A DNA stretch of 64,000 bases from Forficula auricularia (Eukaryota > Arthropoda > Insecta > Dermaptera > Forficulidae): contig JALMQS010000089.1 of NCBI GenBank assembly GCA_024734495.1, positions 4,110,118-4,174,117 on the forward strand, in the 5' to 3' direction. How positions within the stretch are numbered: position 1 is the stretch's first letter; each line of letters opens with the position of its first letter. A program made the translations under genes and the position numbers. Under the pieces are notes generated by a model. That model did not search any database, was not told the DNA's origin, and saw only the letters and a program-made list of their open reading frames with translations. Below, one piece after another: positions 54,781 through 64,000 of the stretch.

Positions 54781-55200
54781 AATAGTACATAACCCCTATT
54801 AGGAAAGCAATAGACCCTCGCAGTTGTTGATTTTTAAGAGAGAATCTCTTGTGATATGATAATCAGAGAGTTAGTAAGAGTTAAGAGGGGAGGGGATAAA
54901 AGAGGGGAGGTAAAGCACAGTAGCCGTGCTCCAAGCCATTTCTCTGTTGTGTTCAGGGCCGATTCTGAATAGGCTGGAGGGGAGGGATGGAGGGAGGGTA
55001 GCCAACAGGACATTATATTGGCAGAGGACATTCCAAATTCCAAACCAACCCGACACCCATCCAGCATCCAGCAGGTGTTGAGATTTACACACACACACAC
55101 AGAAACATTTACATTCTTAGTACAAAGAATCACACTCTCAAAGAAAAAGAAAAAAACGTTTTCCTACCCAATTATTATATAACCTTTTCCATTTTTGTAT
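54781..55200. other. less repetitive DNA, no gene recognised
   Basis: Normal-complexity sequence with two overlapping minus frames (99 and 75 codons) that lack any recognisable domain. A (CA)n run near 55087-55100. Confidence 0.4.
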
Positions 55201-55934
55201 ACATATATACAGTAGGGTGGAGCGAAAAAGACACCCCTAAAAAAATTTTGTTCAATTTATTAGGCTGTATGCGGAAAAGTTGCCACTTATAAGTGTAATC
55301 ATGTTTGTGAACTTTTGCCACCACGAAAATTTGGAACTTTTTTCAGATTTTTGTTATAACTCGAAAACCATGGATCCTATGGAAAATTTTATTCTTACCA
55401 TAATGAAAGAGCATAGAATTTCACGTTGAATAACATACTGAAACGTTAAAATCACTTTAGCTGTTTAGCCACAATCGATCGTCAAAGATAGGTAAGTTTT
55501 ACCAACTTGCTGCCTATTGCCAAATGCCGACGAATACGCCACCGTAGCTATATATAAAAGTACCTAAGATGCTTAGATCTTTCACTTATACTTTTGATAA
55601 ATTGTTTTTTTTTCTTAATAAAATGAATGAACTCACCCTTAAAAAAGTGTCTAGGAAATTGTTCAGGTCCTAGCCGGCTTAAGAAATCGCATCCATCATG
55701 AGAGTAGAAGAAATTCGATTTTGAAAAAATAAATAAAAATATATATTCACATTATGAAGAAAATTGAATCAATTAGTGTGTGTGTGTGTCACTAAATTAC
55801 AACCTCCACTTGTTTTATATATCATTTCACATTTTACCCCTTCAAAGTAGTTTTACCGGAAATCAAAAAACTAAAAAAGTAAAAGGGTTATTTCTGGTTA
55901 ATTAGTTTAAACTAAAACTTGCTTATTTTTTAGA
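55201..55934. other. unclassified repeat-like DNA
   Basis: 'agtagggtggagcgaaaaag' looks like a repeat end; 'tataactcgaaaaccatgg' is common in arthropod repeats. (GT)n near 55779-55790. No gene. Confidence 0.4.
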
Positions 55935-56450
55935 GCCAATATCAAGTTGAGTTGTTTACCATAAAAGAATTTAGTCTTTTTGATTTTAACTCGATTCTTC
56001 TACGTTTTCAGTAGAGGTTGCCATTAATAGTCAAAACATCAAAAATAGAATGCAATAGGGTATTCCTCTAGTATTAGATAAGAATCGATTTTGATTTTTG
56101 ATTTTAAGTCGATTCCTAAATGTCTTCAGCAATGGTTACCAATAATAACAGAAATATCAAAAATCGAATGTAGAATGGTTATTCCTCAAGTATTAGATGA
56201 TAATCAATCGCTTTTTTTGATTTTAAGTCGATTCCTCAATGTCTTCAGCATTGGTTATCAATAACAATCGAAACGCCAAAAATGCAATGTAGAATGGTTA
56301 CTTCTCAAGTAGGTAATAGATGAGAATCGATACCTATTTTTGAATTTAAGTCAACATAGACTTCAAATAGCAAGTGATATCTGATTAATAATTAAGGAAA
56401 AACATATTAATATTTCAAATGACTTTGGATAAAGTTTAGCAACGTTGCAT
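55935..56450 (+). repeat. 119-bp-period repeat, third locus
   Basis: About four units from 'gttgtttaccataaaagaat' to 'ggataaagtttagcaacg', in one orientation without the palindrome. Confidence 0.75.
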
Positions 56451-56992
56451 TTTATTTTTTTTTTGCTGCCTTTTTTTCGAAATATCTCATAAACGGCTTA
56501 ACAGATTTTATTAAAAAAAAAAAATTAAGCAGAACCATGGTGTTTTTCTCTACAAAAAGGCTCTAATGATTGAACATTGAAAAAATTATATTTTACGAGA
56601 TATTAGTGATTTTGTCAAAAATATCTGTTAGTTCTTTACCAAATTGTGTGCATACCCTTTAGCTCAAAAACTAGTGTGAATATCAAAACGAAATTTCAAA
56701 TTTACCTATGGCCCATTGAGATTAAGAGCTGATTAGATTTTGGTTGAAATCGAGCCAAAAATTAATCGGAAGGGAGCGGGGTTTACAAAAAAAAAATTAT
56801 AAAATTTTTAAACTAAAAAAAAACCAAAGAAAAATTAAATTTACTGTAAAATAAACCTATTATAAAAAAAGAGAGTTATTATTATTTTTATATTTTTTTT
56901 GGTGGGGGGGGGGTTCAGAAAAATATAACTATCAATATAAGTCCTAGGCCATTTAATCAATTTGTACGAAATTTCGCATATCCACCCTATAT
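56451..56992. mobile_element. TTTACCATACA-family fragment, split by a hAT
   Basis: Family landmarks ('ctcataaacggcttaacag', 'gctcaaaaactagtgtg') run up to 'atttcgcatatccaccctat', where the element at 56993 is inserted; family sequence resumes at 57896. Confidence 0.65.
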
Positions 56993-57895
56993 CAGTGATT
57001 CTTAATAGGGGGGCCGCGAATATATTAGAATTTTTTAAGTTTTTATACCTTTACAAATAAAAAAAATATGATTCTAATTTTTATGGGTGATACATATGAG
57101 GTATTACACTCCAAATCGGGCGGTTTGAAAATTTTTTATTTTTTGACATTTTTTTACTAATACCCATCAAAAAACTCTTCCTGGTAAATTTTGAAATTTT
57201 TTCATTACCGGTTTAAAAGATATCGAATTTTGGTTTTTTGCTCATAACTCATAACTTCTTCAAAAATGGTCCAAATATAAAAGGTTTTTTTTTAATTTTT
57301 GTTTTTTTTACATACTTTTTAGAAAATAATACAAAAAATTATTTAAAGTGTTTTTATATGCAATTTTTGAGTTTGAAAATTTTAATCTTGTTTTTGAAAC
57401 TTTATATTGTCTTCTATTTTTTTGATAATTTTTTATTTAAAAAATCTATTGAATCTACAAATTTTAAGACTGGGTTGATTGTGGTCCTATGATAATTACT
57501 ATTTGTTTTTGATATTTGAAAATTTTGAAATTTTTTTATTATCTATTAACCATTATTAAAACCACTTTTTGGTATTGAGTTCTCTTTTTTTTAGTTATTT
57601 TGAATTGATTTTTATCCTTAACAGGTGTTTAAAATAAATAATTAGTATTTTAGTTTGTTGAAAAAAAATCGTAAAAAAAATAGTAATTATCATAGTACCA
57701 CGATCAACCGGGTCTTAAAATTTGTAGAATCAAAAGAAGTTTAAAATAAAAAATTATCATAAAATTGAAAAGTACTATAAAGTTTCAAAAACAAAATGGA
57801 GGTACAGGCCGCGAAAATATTTTAGTATATTAAGGGGGCCGCGAATATACTTTCGGATTTTAAGGGGGCGACTAATAAAAGATTAAGAACCATTC
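56993..57895. mobile_element. hAT-like element with internal inverted repeat
   Basis: A 903-bp insertion. The left end CAGTGATTCTTAAT and right end ATTAAGAACCATT are inverse; flanks CCCTATAT (56985-56992) and CCCTATAC (57896-57903) differ at one base. Comparison with an uninterrupted relative near 22.6 kb confirms the insertion point. Internal arms 57400-57505 and 57680-57790 form a further inverted repeat. No transposase frame. Confidence 0.8.
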
Positions 57896-58095
57896 CCCTA
57901 TACGACCTTATGAAAATGATTCACAATGTGAAATTGATAGTGTCCAAAAAGGGTTTCAAAAATATTTTCATACAAAAATCAGAGAAATCTGATTTTTCTA
58001 ATAAAATAGTCTTATAATTAATTAACTTATTAAGATATTTATTGGAAATGGGCCCAAAATTAAGAGGAGGGGGGGGGGTTCTTTCGTAAATAATT
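57896..58095. mobile_element. TTTACCATACA-family remnant
   Basis: Resumed host repeat ('acgaccttatgaaaatgatt') with a G-run near 58068, ending at the Helentron-like copy. Confidence 0.55.
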
Positions 58096-58967
58096 ATAAA
58101 GTACCTGGCCACCGAGCGATGCTCGGTAAATTTTTGTTTCAGTTAATAGCTATTCCCCGAACTCCCCTCTCCCTCCGGACCCCCACCACTTCCACCCCAC
58201 CTCCTCCACCCCCACATCTAGCCCCGCCCACGCACCCAGTTTTTGCATTTCTAGCCTTCAGTGGGCCACAGATTATGTGTATATAGGTATATAAATAAAA
58301 TACGGTATAATTTTTTTTTTTAATTAAATAACAATTTTTAAGTTCATCAATTAAATTGTCAAATTAATATTTGTGGGATTTAAAACTCGATTTTTAATCA
58401 ATAAGATTAAATTTTATTAAACCAATTATTTTACATGAATTAATGTATACATTGTATTTTAGCTTCGATTCCGGAGATTACTTCTCCACCATCGAGTGTC
58501 CTTATTCATCTTTAGTCCTTGTTTTTAATAAGAGGAAAAATCTAATTAGATAAAAAAACCTCTTTTCCGATAATTATTTCAATTCCATTATTCCCCAATC
58601 AAGTCGATTGGTTTCCCCTCTCTCAATCAATAAGATTGCCCAATTTTTAATATATAATAATAATTGTAATAATCTTATTCTGGGATATAAAATTAAAAAA
58701 ACAATTATTTATTAAAAGGAAATTGAATAAAAATGTAAATAAACATTTTTATCGAGACAACCACCTGTGAATAATTATTTCAATTAACAAAAAACCCATC
58801 AAAATCAACTTAGCCGAAGATGAGACCGTGACAGATCGAATGTCCAACACAAAACCCTCCTAATCCGTGAATTTCATCCAAATCGTTAGAGCCGTTTTCG
58901 AGAAACCGATTGAATATATATATATATATATCAATTTTTGCTCGTTTAATATAATAAGATTATTTTA
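58096..58967 (-). mobile_element. Helentron-like element, complete-looking
   Basis: An 872-bp copy. The hairpin ACCGAGC-GAT-GCTCGGT (about 58111-58127) lies just inside 'tacctggcc' at one end; 'gctcgtttaatataataaga' is the other terminus. Between them: a C-rich tract, 'cagattatgtgtatatagg', the conserved interior, and 'cagccgaagatgagaccgtg'-like sequence near 58810. Arthropod Helentrons share both a TTATATTAAACG-like 5' end and a 3' stem-loop (family knowledge). Non-autonomous: no Rep/helicase. Confidence 0.7.
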
Positions 58968-59995
58968 TTAAATATAAGAGAGGAGGCAGGTGTATGTTAA
59001 AATCATGTGGATGGCCGCATCAGCTTATTATATAAAAGTATTTTTGGTAGGATATCTATTTCCATTCTCTTTCAGTATACCTCTATGAATATCCATAGCT
59101 CTATATCTCTTATCAGACGAATATGAAATATATCTTAGTCTATTGAGAATAAAGAAACTTTTTTTTTGTTAAATTTGAAAAAAGATCTCACACAACCGGG
59201 TAAGTCCTCCTATATTGGGAGTAGGTATCAATGAATTATAATCTAGATGAGAATAGCTGTTGCTGCTGCTGCTGCCTCTGTGTGTTAATAAAATGTTCTT
59301 CAGGTGGAAAAATATTCGAGAAAGCCGGCCGGCCGGCTTCTTTTCAACTTCCTATGAATATCCACGTATAATTTATAATATATTATTATTTATAAAAAAA
59401 GAAAGATATATATGTGTGTGTGTGTAAAAGGGCTTGAATGTGATCAGGCAGGCAGGCAGCCAGGCCTGAGCTCTTTCCAAACCGGTAGCCAGTCTCCGTC
59501 CTCTCTCTCTCTCTTTCGGGGAGAGTTCTCAGTCGTGGGCTCCCGCACCGCGCTATAGCCACACACACACACACACACCTTTTTAAAAGCCAAAATTTAG
59601 TGATAATTCAATCAAACCCCCTTTTCTTACTTCAATCCCCGTCAACTGCTTCACTATTCATAGATAAAATCACATTTTATTTAATTATTTATTATGATAA
59701 ATTGATTTATTAGTATTTTTTTATTAAGTGTATTAGTCGACGTCCTTGTGATGTTCATGTTGATGCTTTAGAGATCTAAATGGTTAAGCAATATAAGAAC
59801 CAGTGGGCTTGGAACACTTATCGCTGAAATAAATTACGTGGTACGCCGCACAGTGGGGAAAAATGGGGAAATTTCTGGAAATGGGTCTCACTTCTTTAGA
59901 AGTGGTCATAAAAATAATCATATTTAGCGCACGTTCTCACCTTATTGAACAGTAACTATAAACGAAGTGAATCCTTACCTAGAACTATATACTAT
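58968..59995. other. less repetitive DNA with microsatellites
   Basis: A short TTTACCATACA fragment (to about 59025), (GCT)n near 59258-59273, (CT)n near 59500-59515 and (CA)n near 59561-59577. No gene recognised; possibly host DNA. Confidence 0.4.
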
Positions 59996-61210
59996 CTTAT
60001 CTTATCTTATTATATTAAACGAGCAAAGTTTGTATATATATCCGGTCGGATTCTCGAAAACGGCTCTATCGATTTGGATGAAATTCACGGGTTAGGAGGG
60101 TTTTGTGTTGGACATTTGATCTGTCACGGTCTCATCTTCGGCTAAGTTGTTTTTGATGGGTTTTTTGTTAATTGAAACAATTATTCACAGGTGGTTGTCT
60201 CGATAAAAATGTTTATTTACATTTTTATTCAATTTCCTTTTAATAAATAATTGGTTTTTTTAATTTTATATCCCACAATAAGATCATTATAATTATTATT
60301 ATATATTAAAAGTTGGACAATTTAATTGATTGAGAATGAGGATCCAATCGACTTGATTGGGGAATAATGGAATTGAAATAATTATCGGAAAAGAGGTTTT
60401 TTTATCTAATTAGATTTTTCCTCTTACTAAAAACAAGGACTAAAGATGATCAAGGACACTCGATGGTGGAGAAGTAATCTCCGGAATCGAAGCTAAAAAT
60501 ACAATGTATACATAAATTAATGTAAAATAATTGGTTTAATAAAATTTATAAAAAAAAAATTAATTGGGACTGGAAGGACCAATCGACTTGATTAGGGAAT
60601 AATGGAATTGAAATAATTATCGGAAAAAGAGGTTTTTTTATCTAATTAGATTTTTTCCTCTTATTAAAAACAAGGACTAAAAGATGAATCAAGGACTACT
60701 CGATGGTGGAGAAGTAATCTCCGGAATCGAAGCTAAAATACAATGTATACATTAATTAATGTAAAATAATTGGTTTAATAAAATTTATAAAAAAAAATTA
60801 ATTGATTAAAAATCGAGTTTTAAATCCCACAAATATTAATTTGACAATTTAATTGATGAACTCAAAAATTGTTATTTAATTTAAAAAAAATAATTATACC
60901 GTATTTATTTATATACCTATATACACATAATCTGTGGACCACTGAAGGCTAGAAATGCAAAAACTGGGTGCGTGGGCGTGGGCGGAGGTAGATGTGGGGG
61001 TGCAGGAGGTGGGGTTCAGTGGTGGGGGGCCGGGGGGAGGTACGGGGTTTCGGGGGCGGAGTGGGGGTGTAGGTGTGGGGTGAGGTGGGAGGGTGCAGGA
61101 GGTGGGGTGAAGTGATGGGGGTCCGGGGGCGAGGGGGGGGGTTCGGGGATTAATATATAGCTATTAACTGAAGCAAAAATTTACCGAGCATCGCTCGGTG
61201 GCCAGATACT
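59996..61210 (+). mobile_element. Helentron-like element with tandem interior
   Basis: Starts 'tcttatcttattatattaaa', then 'cgagcaaagtttg' and 'gattctcgaaaacggctcta'. It carries two tandem interiors (60350-60550 and 60575-60795), a G-rich tract (60960-61150) and the terminal hairpin ACCGAGC-ATC-GCTCGGT (61184-61200), followed by 'ggccagatact'. Non-coding. Confidence 0.72.
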
Positions 61211-61377
61211 TATAATATTATGTTACTAAAAAAAAAAACGATAATTAGCAACTATTTTTTCGAATTTGTAAAAATTTTCATTGATAACTTGAGAATTTTT
61301 CTCCCGAAACGTTTGAATTTCAAATAAACGTTTTAATTAAATCAATATTTGTATTTATTTTATTTTAAAGATAACTA
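61211..61377. other. AT-rich sequence with a degenerate motif
   Basis: 'gaatttttctcccgaaacgtttg' (about 61291-61313) resembles the GAAACGU half of a hammerhead-like motif without a clear CUGANGA. A related sequence is inverted near 8365. Confidence 0.4.
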
Positions 61378-61765
61378 ATCTTATCTTATTATATTAAACG
61401 AGCAATTCTTGTATATATATCGAAAACGGCTCTAACGATTTGGATGAAATTCACGAGTTAGGGGGTTTTGGGTTGACATTTCGATCTGTCACGGTCTCAT
61501 CTTCGGCTAAGTTGTTTTTGATGTTTTTTTTAATTGAAATAATTATTCACAGGTGGTTGTCTCGATAAAAATGTATAATTACATTTTTATTCAATTTCCT
61601 TTTAATTAATAAAGATTGTGGTGTTGGTGCAAGGTGAAACATCTTTAATAAAGATAAAAGTAAATAGATATTATATGAAATATTCATTTACTATGAGTTA
61701 AGATTTCTAGGTCACTTGTTTCACATTAAAATTAAAAAATTAAAGATGTAAATTTTTTCAATATA

Positions 61766-61794
61766 TATATTTCGAGCTGTAAGCTCATCTTCAG
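61766..61794 (-). ncRNA. hammerhead-like motif, GAAAT type
   Basis: Minus strand: CTGAAGA, T, stem GAGCT-TAC-AGCTC (perfect 5 bp), GAAAT, ATATATA. Same scaffold as 8340-8760 but inverted within it. The flanks 'gtcacttgtttcac' / 'gtgaaacaagtgac' form an enclosing inverted repeat. Confidence 0.55.
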
Positions 61795-61947
61795 GAAAGT
61801 ACAGAATTATAATGTGAAACAAGTGACCTAGAAATATTAACTGATAAGTATTGTAAGAGTTCGTGGCTGTGATGAAACTATACTAGATGAAGGAGGAGGT
61901 ATCAGCCAAAGATGGAATCACTGGGTTCAATAAAACACCTTTAATGA

Positions 61948-61983
61948 GACGTTTCGGCCTAAATTTTATTTGGCCATCTTCAG
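61948..61983 (-). ncRNA. hammerhead-like motif, GAAACGUC type
   Basis: Minus strand: CTGAAGA, T, stem GGCC...GGCC with inner AAAT/ATTT pairing, GAAAC, GTC, TC. All invariant positions are present, with the preferred GUC cleavage triplet and palindromic ACGU stem III. One of the best of the non-PLE-family motifs. Confidence 0.65.
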
Positions 61984-62934
61984 TCAATTAGGCTAAAAAA
62001 TTTTTTACAAATGGATGTTAATTGATATATTTTTTTATAAAAAATTATAAGTTGACCAAGTTGGTTATTTAGACTTACAGTTATACACAAAATGCGGTAC
62101 ACATATGTGATCGAACCAAGCCTTGTCAAAAATAAAAATTTCTTTTAGCTTCATGCGAATTTTTAACGTGCCTGGACCCAAAAGTTTCAGAATGAAAGTA
62201 ATGAGTTTATATAAATCTTTTCTATATATTACATTATAATTAGATATTTGACCCTTATGTGAGGTCATCATATATCCCATCATTATTTATTTACAAACAG
62301 AAAATCCAAATTAGAATCTAATTACTTTTAAATCACATGCATTTTTTCATTCAATCAAATTATACAAATTCTTATTAAAAAAAAAAAAAAAATTTTCAAA
62401 AAAGTTTCTATACATTAAGTTCAAGAAAACAACTGTTGGCTCATATCACACAGGATAGATGTATAAATATTGGAAAGAAACATACAATCTCTTTTAAAAT
62501 TGATAGCCTTATCACCTGCTATTTTTATATATAGCATTTCGGCTATGGATCTTTTATAGAAGTTATCAATCTTGACCAATATTTTCGCATTATCGTAATC
62601 AAACTGATAGTAAATGAATATTTTATATAATATTTATTTACTTTTATCCTCAATTTGCTTTTAATATTTAATTGGTTTTTCAATTTTAAATTCCACAAGT
62701 ACGTTATAGCAAATATTATTATATATTAGAATTTGCCAATTTAATTAATTAAAGGTATTTCTCTATAAAATAATTAATTAGAATATCAATTTTATTCTCT
62801 TAAAAAAAAATCGACAATTCGAAGGATCGTTCCTCCTTCTACAGGATTTAAAAGGGTCAACGAAAGAACCTCTGTGTATATTAATATTATTTTTAATTGA
62901 AATTACATTCAAAACTTTGTGGCCAGTGATACGT

Positions 62935-62965
62935 CTTGATGATGGCCATAGCTGATGTAAACGTT
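62935..62965 (+). ncRNA. degenerate hammerhead-like motif
   Basis: CTTGATGA, T, GGCCATAGCTGATG, TAAAC, GTT, GG. Core G12 is replaced (TAAAC for GAAAC) and stem II is weak. A fossil relative. Confidence 0.4.
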
Positions 62966-63078
62966 GGTAAAAATATAAATTAAGTTTTATTTTATTTTGG
63001 CTGCGATTAAAAATCGATCTTTTTACCTGAATTTAAAATCAAAAATAAATTGACACGTTCTGATATGGCCAGCCACTT

Positions 63079-63716
63079 AACTTTACCATACACTTCTGGT
63101 TGAGTTTGGTACAAGGGCCTAGATTTTCATTTTTTGACCCTTCAAACCCCCACCCACCCCATTTCGAGAGGTTAGTTTTTGAATCTTTAGACTTCTGGTG
63201 GTCCACTGATTATGTATACAAAATTTGGTTGAGTTTGCTCAAATGGCCTAGATTTTTAATTTTTGACCCCTCTCCCAATTTTCGCGCCAGAAAAAAAAAT
63301 TCGTTATCATAGATTTATTTTATAGTATATTTCATTTTTCTTGTTCTTTTAGTTTGAAAATATTATAATTTTAAATTTTAACCTCTCCCTCCCCCTTTAA
63401 TTTTGGGTCCAATGCACCAAAACTAGGTGTGAAATTTGGTTTTGATATTCACACTAGTTTTTGAGCTAGCTCGTCCACAAAAATTTGGTAACGCACAGTA
63501 CTAACAGACTAACTAACAGACATTTTGACAAAACAGTTATTATCTCGATAAATATAATTTAGGGCTTTTTTGTAGACCGAAAATGCCATGGTCTCGCTCA
63601 ATTTTTTAAATCAAAATAGTTTCAAGCCGTTTTTGAGATATTTCGAGAAAAGAAGCAAAAAAACCACTTTGTTCATGCACGATTACAATACTTGACCATA
63701 CCCTGTATGGTAAAGT
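63079..63716. mobile_element. TTTACCATACA-family element with both termini
   Basis: A 638-bp copy. It starts ACTTTACCATACA and ends with the exact inverse TGTATGGTAAAGT (63704-63716), which defines the family boundaries used elsewhere. Interior in inverse orientation; no frame of note. Confidence 0.75.
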
Positions 63717-63880
63717 AATAATATTAATATTATTATATATGGTGTTTAATCAAGCTTTTATCAATGTTCTGTACAAACTGATGGGTTCGGCACATTGGTG
63801 GGGGAGTGGGTGAGTACCTTTGACATCTGTAATTAATAATAACTCACTGACTTGCCTCTTGTATGGTCCCACAGTTTCCA

Positions 63881-63916
63881 CTGAGGAAGAGATGCCGCAA
63901 GCGCTCTCGAAATATT
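63881..63916 (+). ncRNA. hammerhead-like motif, GAAAT type, GC-rich stem II
   Basis: CTGAGGA, A, stem GAGATGC-CGCAA-GCGCTCTC (seven pairs including one G-U, with a bulged C), GAAAT, ATT, TGG. It follows 'cacagtttcca' and lies at the end of the window, so any partner copy is out of view. Confidence 0.55.
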
Positions 63917-64000
63917 TGGATTAACCATTTGAATAATAAAATAAATTACTGGAAAGAAGCAATTCAATTTATTTATCCTTTAACAATAAAAAATAATATT

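Larger units (their letters stand above)
61378..62765 (+). mobile_element. Helentron-like element interrupted by HHR-bearing DNA
   Basis: 5' part at 61378-61611 ('tattatattaaacgagcaat' to 'caatttccttttaattaa'). It resumes at about 62645 ('tgcttttaatatttaattgg') to about 62765. The ~1-kb interruption holds two hammerhead-like motifs and AT-rich DNA. Confidence 0.6.

Noticed and set aside
15681..63716. Assigning the TTTACCATACA family to Helitrons or a named TIR superfamily
   Set aside because: Termini ACTTTACCATACA/TGTATGGTAAAGT are clear in one copy, but no consistent TSD was found, so the class is left open.

Overview
This is an AT-rich eukaryotic window made almost entirely of transposable-element sequence. 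The best fit is an arthropod-like invertebrate: a Penelope-like element (PLE) with a GIY-YIG endonuclease, 3' ends of two kinds of LINE, tRNA-derived SINEs, hAT elements with 8-bp target-site duplications (TSDs), Helentron-like elements with arthropod-style termini, and abundant palindromic MITEs. A sea-louse-like copepod is a guess; nothing here fixes the species. I found no host protein-coding gene I could defend. The less repetitive stretches (about 25.5-26.2, 33.4-34.3, 37.3-38.0, 40.5-41.8, 44.0-44.5, 47.4-47.8, 54.8-55.2 and 59.0-60.0 kb) are probably host intergenic or intronic DNA.

Layout. 0-10 kb: small TIR elements, a ribozyme-bearing PLE-tail cassette, palindromic ACCGACTTC elements, SINE copies, a 119-bp-period repeat broken by PLE tails, and a segment duplicated near 52 kb. 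10.3-15.6 kb: the centrepiece, a PLE complex with a near-intact reverse transcriptase and endonuclease split by one extra A, preceded by partial copies in direct and inverted orientation and bounded by pseudo-LTRs that carry hammerhead-ribozyme (HHR) motifs. 15.6-23.6 kb: SINE, an internally deleted hAT transposon with perfect TSDs, copies of the TTTACCATACA family, and a long-TIR element containing a LINE end. 23.7-28 kb: four ACCGACTTC copies. 28-32 kb: a second set of HHR-like motifs and long inverted repeats. 32-41 kb: two hAT-like elements, RTE-like and jockey/CR1-like LINE 3' ends and a long inverted repeat. 44.5-47.4 kb: deep nesting, including a TIR element that carries a 1-kb minisatellite. 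48-64 kb: Helentron-like copies, a giant palindrome, another hAT and more HHR motifs.

The unifying theme is the PLE/HHR system. About 19 motifs share the core CUGANGA, one extra base, a 4-7 bp stem II and GAAAY followed by a very short palindromic stem III. They fall into several sequence families. Six or more short PLE-derived insertions, four with good TSDs of about 9-14 bp, have one architecture: an inverted piece of the element's own 3' terminus followed by the direct 3' tail. PLE hammerheads are already described in general; this repeated snap-back architecture and the diversity of HHR families in one window are what I consider most worth following up.
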